Shown in pieces: positions 43,590 to 51,270 of a stretch of 64,000 nt of DNA. Made by a program: the position numbers and the translations under genes. Position 1 is the stretch's first letter. The number at the start of each line of letters is the position of its first letter. The stretch lies in NCBI RefSeq assembly GCF_000383615.1, contig NZ_KB911599.1, positions 48,840 through 112,839 on the forward strand. The letters run 5' to 3'. The notes under the pieces are model-generated. The model saw nothing but the letters and a program-made list of their open reading frames with translations. It had not been told where the DNA came from and ran no database searches. Source of the stretch: Streptomyces canus 299MFChir4.1 (lineage in GTDB: Bacteria; Actinomycetota; Actinomycetes; Streptomycetales; Streptomycetaceae).

Positions 43590-44237
43590 ATGACAGGACA
43601 AGTGCGTACCGTCGACGGCCGCGTGGCCGGCCGGCGTGGGCAGGCGACCCGGCAGAAGCTGCTCGACTGCCTCAGCGAGATGCTCAGCTCCTCCCCTTAC
43701 CGGGACGTCAAAGTCATCGATGTCGCCCGGAAGGCGGGCACTTCACCCGCGACCTTCTACCAGTACTTCCCGGACGTCGAAGGCGCCGTCCTGGAGGTCG
43801 CCGAGCAAATGGCCACCGAAGGCGGCCAGTTGACACAGTTGCTCGACGGCCGGTCGTGGGTCGGCAAGGCGGGCTGGCAGACCGCGCAGGAACTCGTGGA
43901 GGGTTTCCTGGAGTTCTGGCGCAAGAACGACGCGATCCTGCGCGTGGTCGACCTCGGGGCCGCCGAGGGCGACAAGCGCTTCTACAAGATCCGTATGAAG
44001 ATCCTCAACTCGGTGAACAACTCCCTCGCGGACGCGGTCGCCGAGCTCCAGTCCAAGGGCAGGGTCGACAAGGACGTCAACCCCGCGGCGATCGCCGGCT
44101 CGCTCGTCGCGATGCTCGCGGCGGTGGCCTCGCACCAGAAGGGCTTTCAGAGCTGGGGCGTCAAGCAGGCCGAACTCAAGCCGAATCTGGCGCTGTTGGT
44201 GCACCTGGGCGTGACGGGCAAGAAGCCGACGAAGTAG
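43590..44237 (+). CDS. TetR family transcriptional regulator, candidate regulon repressor
   Basis: A 215-residue one-domain regulator. The N-terminal helix-turn-helix spans RDVKVIDVARKAGTSPATFYQYFPDVEG (about residues 34-61, described by position). The C-terminal part is the ligand and dimer domain. It is the only TetR protein in the window and lies in the middle of the ten operator copies, so it is the best candidate to bind CTGAC-N5-GTCAG, perhaps released by an acyl-CoA. Its own start overlaps a degenerate copy (CTGACGGCATGACAG, 43582-43596), possibly autoregulatory. The link is inference. Confidence 0.88.
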   Translation: MTGQVRTVDGRVAGRRGQATRQKLLDCLSEMLSSSPYRDVKVIDVARKAGTSPATFYQYFPDVEGAVLEVAEQMATEGGQLTQLLDGRSWVGKAGWQTAQELVEGFLEFWRKNDAILRVVDLGAAEGDKRFYKIRMKILNSVNNSLADAVAELQSKGRVDKDVNPAAIAGSLVAMLAAVASHQKGFQSWGVKQAELKPNLALLVHLGVTGKKPTK

Positions 44238-44262
44238 CGTCCCCGTTTCGAGTCCTGTCTGG

Positions 44263-44296
44263 CGGGCGGCTGTTCACACGGGTGGACGGCCGCCCG
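44263..44296. terminator. Bidirectional hairpin between convergent genes
   Basis: CGGGCGGC (44263-44270) and GCCGCCCG (44289-44296) form an 8-bp GC stem. It lies between the TetR stop (44237) and the end of the minus-strand reductase gene (44311). Confidence 0.6.
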
Positions 44297-44310
44297 TCGT
44301 GCGTCCGCGA

Positions 44311-44781
44311 TCAGCTGCGGACGATCCTGAAGAGCCGTATCTCCCGCTCGATCCGCGCCTGGTAGGTGGCGTACGGCGGCCAGAAGGCCAGCGCGGTCTT
44401 CCATACGGCCGCCCGCTCCCGCCCCGTCAGCAAGGTCGCCGTGACCGGGATGTCCGCGCCCTTCCAGCTGACCTCGGCGTCGGGGTGGGCCAGGAGGTTG
44501 GCGGTCCAGGCGGGGTGGCCCTCGCGGCCGAAGTTGGAGCCGATGAGGATCCAGGTACGGCCGGGCTCCTCGGGCATGCAGGCGAGCGGGGTCCGCCGGG
44601 GCAGCCCGCTCCGCGCCCCCGTCGAGGTGAGGACGACCCCGGGCAGCATCTGCGCGCTGAGCAGGACCCGCCCCCGGGTGATCCGGTGCACGGCCCGGTC
44701 CAGGGCCGGGATCACATGCGGCGCGACCTTGGCGAAGCCGCGCGTGGACGACACCTTCTGCACCACCCTCGCCCCGATCAC
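44311..44781 (-). CDS. Nitroreductase family deazaflavin-dependent oxidoreductase
   Basis: A 156-residue Ddn-type split-barrel protein. LTSTGARSGLPRRTPLACM, WILIGSNFGREGHPAWTANL and NLLAHPDAEVSW are typical family segments that contact F420. Start GTG 44781 overlaps the stop of the acyl-CoA dehydrogenase (GTGA), so the two are coupled. It may reoxidise or reduce a pathway intermediate with F420H2, or act as the electron partner of the dehydrogenase. Confidence 0.9.
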   Translation of the reverse strand: MIGARVVQKVSSTRGFAKVAPHVIPALDRAVHRITRGRVLLSAQMLPGVVLTSTGARSGLPRRTPLACMPEEPGRTWILIGSNFGREGHPAWTANLLAHPDAEVSWKGADIPVTATLLTGRERAAVWKTALAFWPPYATYQARIEREIRLFRIVRS

Positions 44782-46346
44782 ACCGACACCTCCGCCCGGT
44801 CGAAGAGCCGTGCCGCGTCGGCGGCGTGCGCCCGCAGCCGGTGCGCCGGCCCGAAGAGCAGCTCGTCGGCGGCGGCCCGCTTGAAGTACCGCTGCGGCTC
44901 GTGCTCCCAGGTGAACCCGATGCCCCCGTGCAGCTGGATCCCCTCGGCGGCGGCGGTCCGCAGGGCTTCGAGAGCCTGGGCGAGGGCCAGCCCTCCGACC
45001 CGCTGCTCGTCGTGCACGGCGGCCCAGGCGGCGAAGTAGGCCGCGGAACGGGCCGCCTGGAGCTGGACGTACACATCGGCGAGCCGGTGCTTGACCGCCT
45101 GGAACGACCCGATCGCCCGCCCGAACTGCTCGCGCTGCTTGACGTACTCGACGGTCGTCTCCAGCACCCGGTCGGCGGCCCCGACGGCCTCGCAGGCGAG
45201 GACGGCGGCGGCGGTGTCCCCCGTGCGGGCGAGGGCCCCGAGGACGTCGGCCCCGTCCTCGCCGAGCAGTTCGGCCTCCACGTCCCGGAGTTGGACACGG
45301 GCCTGGGGGCGGGTGGCGTCGAGGGCGGTCTGCCGGGTGCGGACGAGTCCCGGGGTGTCACCGGGGACGAGGAAGAGCAGGGTGCGGGAGCGGGCGAACC
45401 CTCCGGCATGGGCCGCCACCAGGAGCAGGTCGGCACTGTGCCCGTCGAGAACCTGATCGACCTGCCCGAAGAGCCGCCAGCGGCCCGGACGCGGGGCTGC
45501 CCCGGCGGCAGGCCGCTCCGGCGCGGTCGCCGGTGGCTCCGGCGCGGCCTTCGGCTGCCGCGTCACGACTGCGGTCGGCCGTTCCGCAGGGGCGACTCCC
45601 GGGACGCCGGGGGCGGCGCCCGCCGGGGACGCGGACGGCCGTCCAGCCGGGGTGGCACCCGCCAGGGGCGCGCCCGGCCGTCGCTCCGCCGCCACGGCAG
45701 CCGACCGTCCAGCCGAAGCCGCGCCCGACCCTCCACGCGCGGCGCCCGCCGGGGACGCGGACGACCGTCCAGCCGAGGTGGCACCCGCCAGGGGCGCGGT
45801 CGTCGGCCGCTCCCCCGCGGTCGCCGTCGAGCGTCCCGTCGGGCGCGGTCCGGGGGCGGTGCTGCCGTCAGCGCTGCGCAGAGGGCGGGCCTGGACCCCG
45901 CCCGCTCGTCCACCGCCGGCCCAGTCGCCCTGGTTGTCGTCGGTCAGGGCGAGTGCCGCCCCCGGTGGCACGGCCAAGGTCGCGGTCAAGGCGCCCGCGG
46001 CGATCCGTGGCAGCAGGTCCGCGCGTTGGGCGTCCGTGCCCAGGGCCAGTACCAGGGGGGCCACGAGGACCGACGTGCCCAACAGGGGGGTGGCCGCCAG
46101 CACCCGGCCCGTCTCCTCGCAGGCCAGCGCCAGTTCGGTGGCCGAGCACCCCACCCCGCCGTACCGCTCGGGAAGCGCCAGCCCGGGCAGTCCCAGCCGC
46201 TGCGCGAGGGCCGTCCACAGCTCGGGGTCGTAGCCGGCCGGCGTGTCGGCCGCGCTCCTCGACTCCCCGGGCCCGCACCGCTTCCGCAGCAGTTCCCGCA
46301 ACGCGAGCCGGATCCCGTCCTGTTCGGCGGTGAAGCGAGCGTCCAT
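44778..46346 (-). CDS. Acyl-CoA dehydrogenase with a large low-complexity insert
   Basis: A flavoprotein that would introduce a 2,3-double bond into an acyl-CoA. N-terminal (ALPERYGGVGCSATELALAC) and C-terminal (VKQREQFGRAIGSFQAVKH, IQLHGGIGFTWEHEPQRYF) domains are normal. In the middle beta domain, between ALALTDDNQG and RWRLFGQVDQVLDG, there are about 130 extra residues rich in Ala, Pro, Arg and Gly (about 155-287) with internal repeats. The insert explains the 522-residue length against a usual 370-390. Start ATG 46346, 24 bases from operator site 6. Confidence 0.9.
   Translation of the reverse strand: MDARFTAEQDGIRLALRELLRKRCGPGESRSAADTPAGYDPELWTALAQRLGLPGLALPERYGGVGCSATELALACEETGRVLAATPLLGTSVLVAPLVLALGTDAQRADLLPRIAAGALTATLAVPPGAALALTDDNQGDWAGGGRAGGVQARPLRSADGSTAPGPRPTGRSTATAGERPTTAPLAGATSAGRSSASPAGAARGGSGAASAGRSAAVAAERRPGAPLAGATPAGRPSASPAGAAPGVPGVAPAERPTAVVTRQPKAAPEPPATAPERPAAGAAPRPGRWRLFGQVDQVLDGHSADLLLVAAHAGGFARSRTLLFLVPGDTPGLVRTRQTALDATRPQARVQLRDVEAELLGEDGADVLGALARTGDTAAAVLACEAVGAADRVLETTVEYVKQREQFGRAIGSFQAVKHRLADVYVQLQAARSAAYFAAWAAVHDEQRVGGLALAQALEALRTAAAEGIQLHGGIGFTWEHEPQRYFKRAAADELLFGPAHRLRAHAADAARLFDRAEVSV
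45615..45798 (-). repeat. 126-bp-spaced 58-bp repeats in the acyl-CoA dehydrogenase insert
   Basis: Copies at 45615-45672 and 45741-45798 agree at 56 of 58 positions. They code the PLAGAT(S/P)AGR(S/P)SASPAGAA segments near residues 185-205 and 227-247. Shorter related pieces flank them. Confidence 0.88.
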
Positions 46347-46369
46347 GGCTCTTCCTCTTCCCTCCCGAT

Positions 46370-46384
46370 CTGACGGTCCGTCAT
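46370..46384. promoter_or_regulatory. Candidate regulon operator, site 6
   Basis: CTGACGGTCCGTCAT; the last base departs from the palindrome. It lies between the divergent acyl-CoA dehydrogenase (46346) and thiolase-like (46428) genes. Confidence 0.7.
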
Positions 46385-46427
46385 ATTAGGAGCGCCCGCA
46401 CCAGATGCCCAGAGGCAGGAGGCCCTC

Positions 46428-47597
46428 ATGCCCCCCGGGAGCCGGAAAGTCGCGATCACCGGCGTGGCCCTGGCCGACTGCGGCCGCGTGGACGGCACCA
46501 CCCCCTACGCCCTGCACGCCCAGGCGGCCCGCCGAGCCCTCGCCGACGCGGGCCTGGACCGCGCACTGGTCGACGGCCTGGCCTCGGCCGGCACCGGCAC
46601 CCTCGCGCCCGCCGAGATCGCCGAGTACCTGGGCCTGCGCCCCACCTGGGTCGACTCGACCTCGGTCGGCGGCTCCACCTGGGAGGTCATGGCGGCGCAC
46701 GCGGCCGACGCGATCGCCGCAGGACACGCGAACGCCGTCCTGCTCGTCTACGGCTCCACGGCCCGCGCCGACATCAAGGAGGGCCGCCGCACCGGCACCC
46801 TCTCCTTCGGCGCCCGCGGCCCGCTCCAGTTCGAGGTGCCGTACGGGCACACCCTGATCGCCAAGTACGCGATGGCGGCCCGCCGCCACATGATCGAACA
46901 CGGCACGACCATCGAGCAGTTGGCGCAGGTCGCGGTCCAGGCCCGGGCGAACGCCGCCCTCAACCCGGAGGCGATGTTCCGCGACCCGATCACCGTCGAC
47001 GACGTCCTGTCGGGACCGATGATCGCGGACCCCTTCACCAAGCTGCACTGCTGCATCCGCTCCGACGGCGGCGCGGCGGTACTGCTCGTGGCCGAGGAGT
47101 ACGTACGCGACTGCCGTACCGCGCCCGTCTGGGTGCTCGGCACCGGGGAGTTCGTCTCGCACGTCAGCATGTCCGAGTGGCCCGACTTCACGGTGTCCCC
47201 GGCCGCGGTGAGCGGGCGGCTGGCCTTCGAGCGGGCGGGCGTACGACCCGAGGAGATCGAACTCGCCGAGATCTACGACGCGTTCACCTACATGACGCTG
47301 GTGACGCTGGAGGACCTCGGGTTCTGCGGGAAGGGCGAGGGAGGCTCCTTCGTGGAGAAGGGACGGCTGACGGTCGAGGGCGGCGACCTGCCGGTGAACA
47401 CGGACGGCGGCGGTCTGTCCGCCCAACACCCTGGCATGCGGGGACTGTTCCTGCTGGTGGAGGCCGTACGGCAGCTGCGCGGGGAGGCCGGCGCACGGCA
47501 GGTCCTGCGCCGGGACGGTTCGGCGCCGGGGCTGGCGGTGGCGTCCGGGACGGGGGGCTGGTTCTGCTCGTCGGGGACGGTGGTGCTGGGTCGCTAG
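46428..47597 (+). CDS. Thiolase-fold lipid-transfer protein lacking the nucleophilic Cys
   Basis: A 389-residue SCP2-type thiolase homologue. Where thiolases have a nucleophilic Cys this protein reads SVGGSTWEVM (T84), so Claisen chemistry is unlikely; Ltp2-type retro-aldolases in steroid side-chain catabolism lack it in the same way. Other family segments are kept (FCGKGEGGSF, NTDGGGLSAQHPGMRG). It has no adjacent OB-fold gene; the lone OB-fold gene at 51266 under a similar operator may encode its partner. Start ATG 46428 with AGGAGG upstream. Confidence 0.88.
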   Translation: MPPGSRKVAITGVALADCGRVDGTTPYALHAQAARRALADAGLDRALVDGLASAGTGTLAPAEIAEYLGLRPTWVDSTSVGGSTWEVMAAHAADAIAAGHANAVLLVYGSTARADIKEGRRTGTLSFGARGPLQFEVPYGHTLIAKYAMAARRHMIEHGTTIEQLAQVAVQARANAALNPEAMFRDPITVDDVLSGPMIADPFTKLHCCIRSDGGAAVLLVAEEYVRDCRTAPVWVLGTGEFVSHVSMSEWPDFTVSPAAVSGRLAFERAGVRPEEIELAEIYDAFTYMTLVTLEDLGFCGKGEGGSFVEKGRLTVEGGDLPVNTDGGGLSAQHPGMRGLFLLVEAVRQLRGEAGARQVLRRDGSAPGLAVASGTGGWFCSSGTVVLGR

Positions 47598-47640
47598 GAC
47601 TACCGCCCCTCCCTCATGACTGCGACGTACCCTGCACCGT

Positions 47641-48066
47641 ATGGCCCTGACTCGTGAGCAACGTGAACAGTTCCTGGCCGAGCCCCATGTCGCCGCGCTG
47701 GCGGTCGCTGCCGGAGAGGGGCGCGCGCCGCTCGTCCTGCCGATCTGGTACCAGTACACGCCCGGGGGTGACCTCTGGATCATGACCGGGCGCGACTCCC
47801 GCAAGCACGAGCTGATCCGGAAGGCCGGCCGCTTCTCCCTGCTGGTCGAGCGCGTCGAGCCCACCATCCGGTACGTGTCCGTGGAGGGGCCGGTCGTCGA
47901 CACCCGGCCGGGCACGGTCGAAGACCTCCGGGAGATCTCCGCCCGCTACCTGCCGGCCGAGAAGGTGGACGGGTACGTGGAGTTCGCCTCGAAGAACCAC
48001 GGCGAGCAGGTGATCCTGCGGATGCGGCCCGAACGGTGGGTGACGTCCGACCTCGGTACCGTCTGA
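47641..48066 (+). CDS. PPOX-class (F420/FMN-binding) pyridoxamine oxidase-like protein
   Basis: A 141-residue split-barrel protein. LVLPIWYQYTPGGDLWIMTG, LLVERVEPTIRYVSVEG and YVEFASKNHGEQVIL fit the PPOX class that binds F420, FMN or haem. Start ATG 47641. The last codons and stop lie in a 37-bp sequence (48034-48070) that is repeated at 48935-48971, flanking the toxin-antitoxin pair. Function beyond small-molecule redox chemistry is unknown. Confidence 0.87.
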   Translation: MALTREQREQFLAEPHVAALAVAAGEGRAPLVLPIWYQYTPGGDLWIMTGRDSRKHELIRKAGRFSLLVERVEPTIRYVSVEGPVVDTRPGTVEDLREISARYLPAEKVDGYVEFASKNHGEQVILRMRPERWVTSDLGTV

Positions 48067-48070
48067 GGCA
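48034..48070. repeat. 37-bp direct repeat, left copy
   Basis: Identical to 48935-48971. It covers the last ten codons and stop of the PPOX-class gene. With the right copy it brackets about 860 bases that hold the toxin-antitoxin pair. Confidence 0.95.
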
Positions 48071-48219
48071 GTCGGCTCTCGCCCGCTCTCGGCGACACCG
48101 GCCCATCTCGCCCCGGAACAGGGCGACTTCGGCTCGCCGGGGAGATCGCGTTCGAGGGCGCGGATCGGCTCGACGAGGCAGCCCGACCCCTTCCTCGCCG
48201 TGCGGAGGCGGGTTGCCCC

Positions 48220-48594
48220 TCACACGGGCATGACCCGCACGTCATACTGCGGGATCCACTTGTCCCGCGTCACCAGGGTCATCCCTTCGATCTGCGCCTG
48301 GGCGACCAGTATCCGGTCGAACGGGTCGCGGTGATGCGCCGGAAGCCGACCTGCCCGCACCCCGTGCCCGGCCGTGATGGGCAGGCCGGTGAACTGGCTG
48401 TCGCGCACCCGCTCAGCCAGGTCCTCCGGGCCTGCCAGCTTCCCGAGGGACTGTTTGGTGGCGATCTCCCACGGCGATACGGCACTGACGTACACCGCGG
48501 GTTCCGTGTCGAGCAGATCCTTGATCTCACCGGACAGCTCTGTGGAGTCGTCCAGCCACCACAGAACGACATGGGTGTCGAGCAGCAGTCGCAT
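48220..48594 (-). CDS. PIN-domain toxin (VapC type)
   Basis: A 124-residue PIN-domain ribonuclease toxin. The acidic metal-site residues are present: D6 (LLLDTHVVLWWL), E43 (SPWEIATK), D90/D93 (RDPFDRILVAQA) and D111 (LVTRDKWI). Toxins of this type cut RNA when their antitoxin is degraded. Start ATG 48594 shares one base with the antitoxin stop (TGATG), so translation is coupled. The pair is bracketed by 37-bp direct repeats. Confidence 0.93.
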   Translation of the reverse strand: MRLLLDTHVVLWWLDDSTELSGEIKDLLDTEPAVYVSAVSPWEIATKQSLGKLAGPEDLAERVRDSQFTGLPITAGHGVRAGRLPAHHRDPFDRILVAQAQIEGMTLVTRDKWIPQYDVRVMPV

Positions 48595-48836
48595 CAGCGC
48601 AACCCGAAAGCGTCGGCGATGTCGTCGGGCAATTCATCGAAGTCGTCCGGGATGTGGATCTGCCCCCGGAGTGAGCCCCGGCCGGTCCGCTTCACCTTGG
48701 GGCGCAGCGGCACCACCTTGGCCACCGGCTCTCCCGCCTTGCTGATCACGATTTCCTCACCGGTCGCGACCTGCTCCAGGATGCGCGAAAAGTGTGTCTT
48801 GGCTTCATGGACGTTGTACTGACGGGCTGCTTCCAT
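48594..48836 (-). CDS. Phd/YefM-type antitoxin
   Basis: An 80-residue antitoxin. The N-terminal YNVHEAKTHFSRILEQVATG segment is the DNA-binding and dimer part of the Phd/YefM fold, followed by EEIVISKAGEPVAKVVPL and an acidic C-terminal tail that should wrap the toxin. Start ATG 48836 with GTGAGG upstream; the frame is open further up but without a ribosome site. It likely represses its own promoter. Confidence 0.92.
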   Translation of the reverse strand: MEAARQYNVHEAKTHFSRILEQVATGEEIVISKAGEPVAKVVPLRPKVKRTGRGSLRGQIHIPDDFDELPDDIADAFGLR

Positions 48837-48934
48837 GACTGCCTCACGGTAAGTCAACGAGTGGACTAAGCAATGGACTAAGTGTAGCTCTCCCAGAGGT
48901 GCGGCGCACCCTCCGTGGCCGCGTTCGGGTTCGC

Positions 48935-48971
48935 CGGTGGGTGACGTCCGACCTCGGTACCGTCTGAGGCA
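48935..48971. repeat. 37-bp direct repeat, right copy
   Basis: Identical to 48034-48070, including a copy of the PPOX-gene stop codon (48965-48967). Its last base is the first base of the next gene's ATG. Confidence 0.95.
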
Positions 48972-49636
48972 TGGCAACGGATCTTCACAAGCTGCTCAGA
49001 TCGCTGCGGGTGTGGGACCCGGAGGTCACCTCGCTGCCCTCCTTCGACCCCTCCGCCGCGCCCTCGACCCCGCTGGAGCTGTTCACCGCCTGGTTCGCCC
49101 AGGCGGTGGCCGCCGGGCAGACCGAGCCGCACACCATGTCCCTCGCGACGGCGGACGCGGAGGGCCGGCCGGACGTACGTACCGTGATGCTGCACGGCGC
49201 GGACGAGGACGGCTGGGCCTTCGCGAGCCACGCCCACAGCCGCAAGGGCGCACACCTGGCGCGACGGCCGTACGCCGCCCTCGGCTTCTACTGGCCGGTC
49301 CTCGGCCGGCAGGTGCGGGTGAGGGGGCCGGTGAGCGCGGCGCCCTCCGAGGAGGCGGCGGCGGATCTGCATGCCCACTCCACCGGCGCGCTGGCCGCCG
49401 CGCTCACCGGCCGGCAGAGCGAAGTCCTGGGCTCGCTCGACGAGTTGGCGCGGGCGTCCGAGGAGGCGTGGGAGCGGGCGCAGCGGGAGCCCGCGGCGCC
49501 CGTCCCGTCCTGGACGCTGTACCGGCTCGCACCCGAGGAGGTGGAGTTCTTCCAGGGCGACGAGCGCAGACGCCACGTGCGCCTCACCTACCGTCGCGCG
49601 GACGGTGGCTGGGCCCGGGAACTGCTCTGGCCCTGA
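48971..49636 (+). CDS. Pyridoxamine 5'-phosphate oxidase family protein (PdxH-like)
   Basis: A 221-residue PNPOx-fold protein. TMSLATADAEGRPDVRTVML, AFASHAHSRKGAHLARRPYA and FYWPVLGRQVRVRG follow the PdxH pattern, including the C-terminal RRRHVRLTYRR part, so it may oxidise pyridoxamine or pyridoxine phosphate with FMN. Start ATG 48971 lies immediately after the 37-bp repeat. Without the toxin-antitoxin insertion it would directly follow the PPOX-class gene. Its 3' end overlaps the convergent acetyltransferase by 49 bases. Confidence 0.88.
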   Translation: MATDLHKLLRSLRVWDPEVTSLPSFDPSAAPSTPLELFTAWFAQAVAAGQTEPHTMSLATADAEGRPDVRTVMLHGADEDGWAFASHAHSRKGAHLARRPYAALGFYWPVLGRQVRVRGPVSAAPSEEAAADLHAHSTGALAAALTGRQSEVLGSLDELARASEEAWERAQREPAAPVPSWTLYRLAPEEVEFFQGDERRRHVRLTYRRADGGWARELLWP

Positions 49637-50511
49637 AAGTCGTACACCGCGAAGTCCGCCACCGGCCGGTAACCGATGCGCTGGTAGAGGCCGTTGCTGG
49701 TCGGGTTGGCCAGGTCGGTGAAGAGCAGCACCTCGTCGGCGCCCCGCTCCCGGGCGAGCCTGCTCACCTCGACCGTGGCGGCACCGGCGTAACCGCGGCC
49801 GCGCAGGGGGGCCGGCGTGTAGACGGGCGCCACCCGGATCTGGCCTGCGACCTGCGGGGTGAGGCCGGCCAGGGAGACCGGTGTGCCGTCGGGGCTCTCC
49901 CAGAGGACGGCCCCGCCGTGGGCGAGGCGGGCGTCGGCCCAGGACTCGGCGCGCATGCCCTCGCTCTCACCGACGTCCCTGCTGAACTCGGCGAACCAGC
50001 GTGCCAGCAGCTCCCGGTCGCCCTCCTGGGCGATCCTCGCCCGCCCCTCGGGCACGGGCCGCGGGACGGTGAGCGTGCCGAGCCGGTACAGCCGCTGCCG
50101 CCGGTGCGGCACGGGCGTGGTCCCGGTGCGCCGCCGCCAGGCCTCGGCGAAGGCGGCGGCGGTCCCGGCCTCGGCGCCGACCCCGGGGACGGCCCGGCCC
50201 ACGGCCTCCAGGTGGGCGGCGAGGGAGTCCGTCCGGGTCACGGTCAGCGGTGTGACATACAGCCGGTGCGGCGGAGTCCGGAAGTAGGCTCCCCGGATGC
50301 TCCCGCGCTCCTCCAGCAGCCCGAAGACGGGCGCCTCCTCGCCGTAGGCGTCGAGTCCACGGGTGCGCAGGCTCTCGGTCACGGTGAGCAGGACGGTGTG
50401 CAGGTCCGGCCGCGAGCGCAGGAAGTCCCCGGCGCGTAAGAGGAACGCGTCGAGGTCGTCGGTGGTGTGCCAGCCGTGGGTGTCGGCCGGGGGCGGGGTG
50501 TCAGGACGCAT
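49588..50511 (-). CDS. GNAT family N-acetyltransferase
   Basis: A 307-residue protein whose C-terminal half is a GNAT domain: GQIRVAPVYTPAPLRGRGYAG holds the acetyl-CoA motif (near residue 235) and NPTSNGLYQRIGYRPV the late strand. The N-terminal half (about 130 residues) is a less conserved domain seen in long GNAT proteins of Streptomyces. Start ATG 50511. Acceptor unknown. Confidence 0.9.
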   Translation of the reverse strand: MRPDTPPPADTHGWHTTDDLDAFLLRAGDFLRSRPDLHTVLLTVTESLRTRGLDAYGEEAPVFGLLEERGSIRGAYFRTPPHRLYVTPLTVTRTDSLAAHLEAVGRAVPGVGAEAGTAAAFAEAWRRRTGTTPVPHRRQRLYRLGTLTVPRPVPEGRARIAQEGDRELLARWFAEFSRDVGESEGMRAESWADARLAHGGAVLWESPDGTPVSLAGLTPQVAGQIRVAPVYTPAPLRGRGYAGAATVEVSRLARERGADEVLLFTDLANPTSNGLYQRIGYRPVADFAVYDFQGQSSSRAQPPSARR

Positions 50512-50550
50512 GCTCGATGATCCTGCGCGGGCCCGGCCGACGCACCCGAA

Positions 50551-51141
50551 TTACTCCGGATCCCTCGCCAGCCGCGCGTGCAGGTGCATGTCCCGGAACA
50601 CGTCGTGCCGGCCCGCCTCGAACATCGCGCCCCGCAGCGTCCCCTCGTAGCGGAAGCCGCACCGCTCGGCCACCCGGCAGGAGGCCTCGTGGCCAAGGGC
50701 GTGACCGAGTTCCAGGCGGTGCAGGCCGAGGTCGGTGAGGGCCCAGCGGGCGCCGAGGCGAAGGGCCCGGCCGGCGACGCCGTGGCCGCGGGCCTCGGGG
50801 AGCACCCAGTAGCCGACGCGGGCGGTGCGGAAGACGTGGTCGATCATGTTGATGCCGAGGTGCCCGAGGGTCGTACCGCTCGACTCGTCCGTGATCCGGT
50901 ACGACACGCTCGTGCCCTGCGCCGCCTGTTCGACCCTGCGTCGGATGGCGGCACGGGCGCCGTCGAGGTCGTGGACCGGGGTGAGCGGGGTGTTCCAGCG
51001 CCCGAACTCGGGGTCCAGCGTGGCGCGCAGCCAGTCCTCGACCTGGGCGTCGGAGTCCGCGTCCCAGGCACACAGGCGCAGACCGTGGCCGTGCAGCGGG
51101 GCGAAGGGGAGTATGAGGTGCTGATCGTCGACGTCGGTCAT
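50551..51141 (-). CDS. GNAT family N-acetyltransferase (RimJ/RimL type)
   Basis: A 196-residue acetyltransferase of the type that modifies ribosomal protein N-termini or small amines. VGYWVLPEARGHGVAGRALRL holds the acetyl-CoA loop, and LELGHALGHEASCRVAERCGF the usual RimJ-like ending. Start ATG 51141; an upstream in-frame start at 51231 would run across unrelated sequence. Downstream of the OB-fold gene and its decayed copy. Confidence 0.9.
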   Translation of the reverse strand: MTDVDDQHLILPFAPLHGHGLRLCAWDADSDAQVEDWLRATLDPEFGRWNTPLTPVHDLDGARAAIRRRVEQAAQGTSVSYRITDESSGTTLGHLGINMIDHVFRTARVGYWVLPEARGHGVAGRALRLGARWALTDLGLHRLELGHALGHEASCRVAERCGFRYEGTLRGAMFEAGRHDVFRDMHLHARLARDPE

Positions 51142-51177
51142 GCCGCCATTCAAACGGCCGCGGCCGTAGCGTGCGGC

Positions 51178-51270
51178 CTGAATTCCGGTACGCCGCCGGG
51201 GAGGACGGCCTACGGGCCGAGTCCGGGGCACAGGGCCTCGTGCACGCAGTCGACGATCTCGGTGATCACC
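51178..51270 (-). pseudogene. Decayed duplicate of the OB-fold gene's C-terminus
   Basis: Minus-strand translation from GTG 51269 gives VITEIVDCVHEALCPGLGP, then a stop, then AVLPGGVPEFRP. This aligns with the last 30 or so residues of the intact neighbour (MTEIVDCGHGELRAGMGLE then AVFPDGVPKFRP). It sits directly after the intact stop codon and overlaps it (GTGA), as a partial tandem duplication would. Confidence 0.8.
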
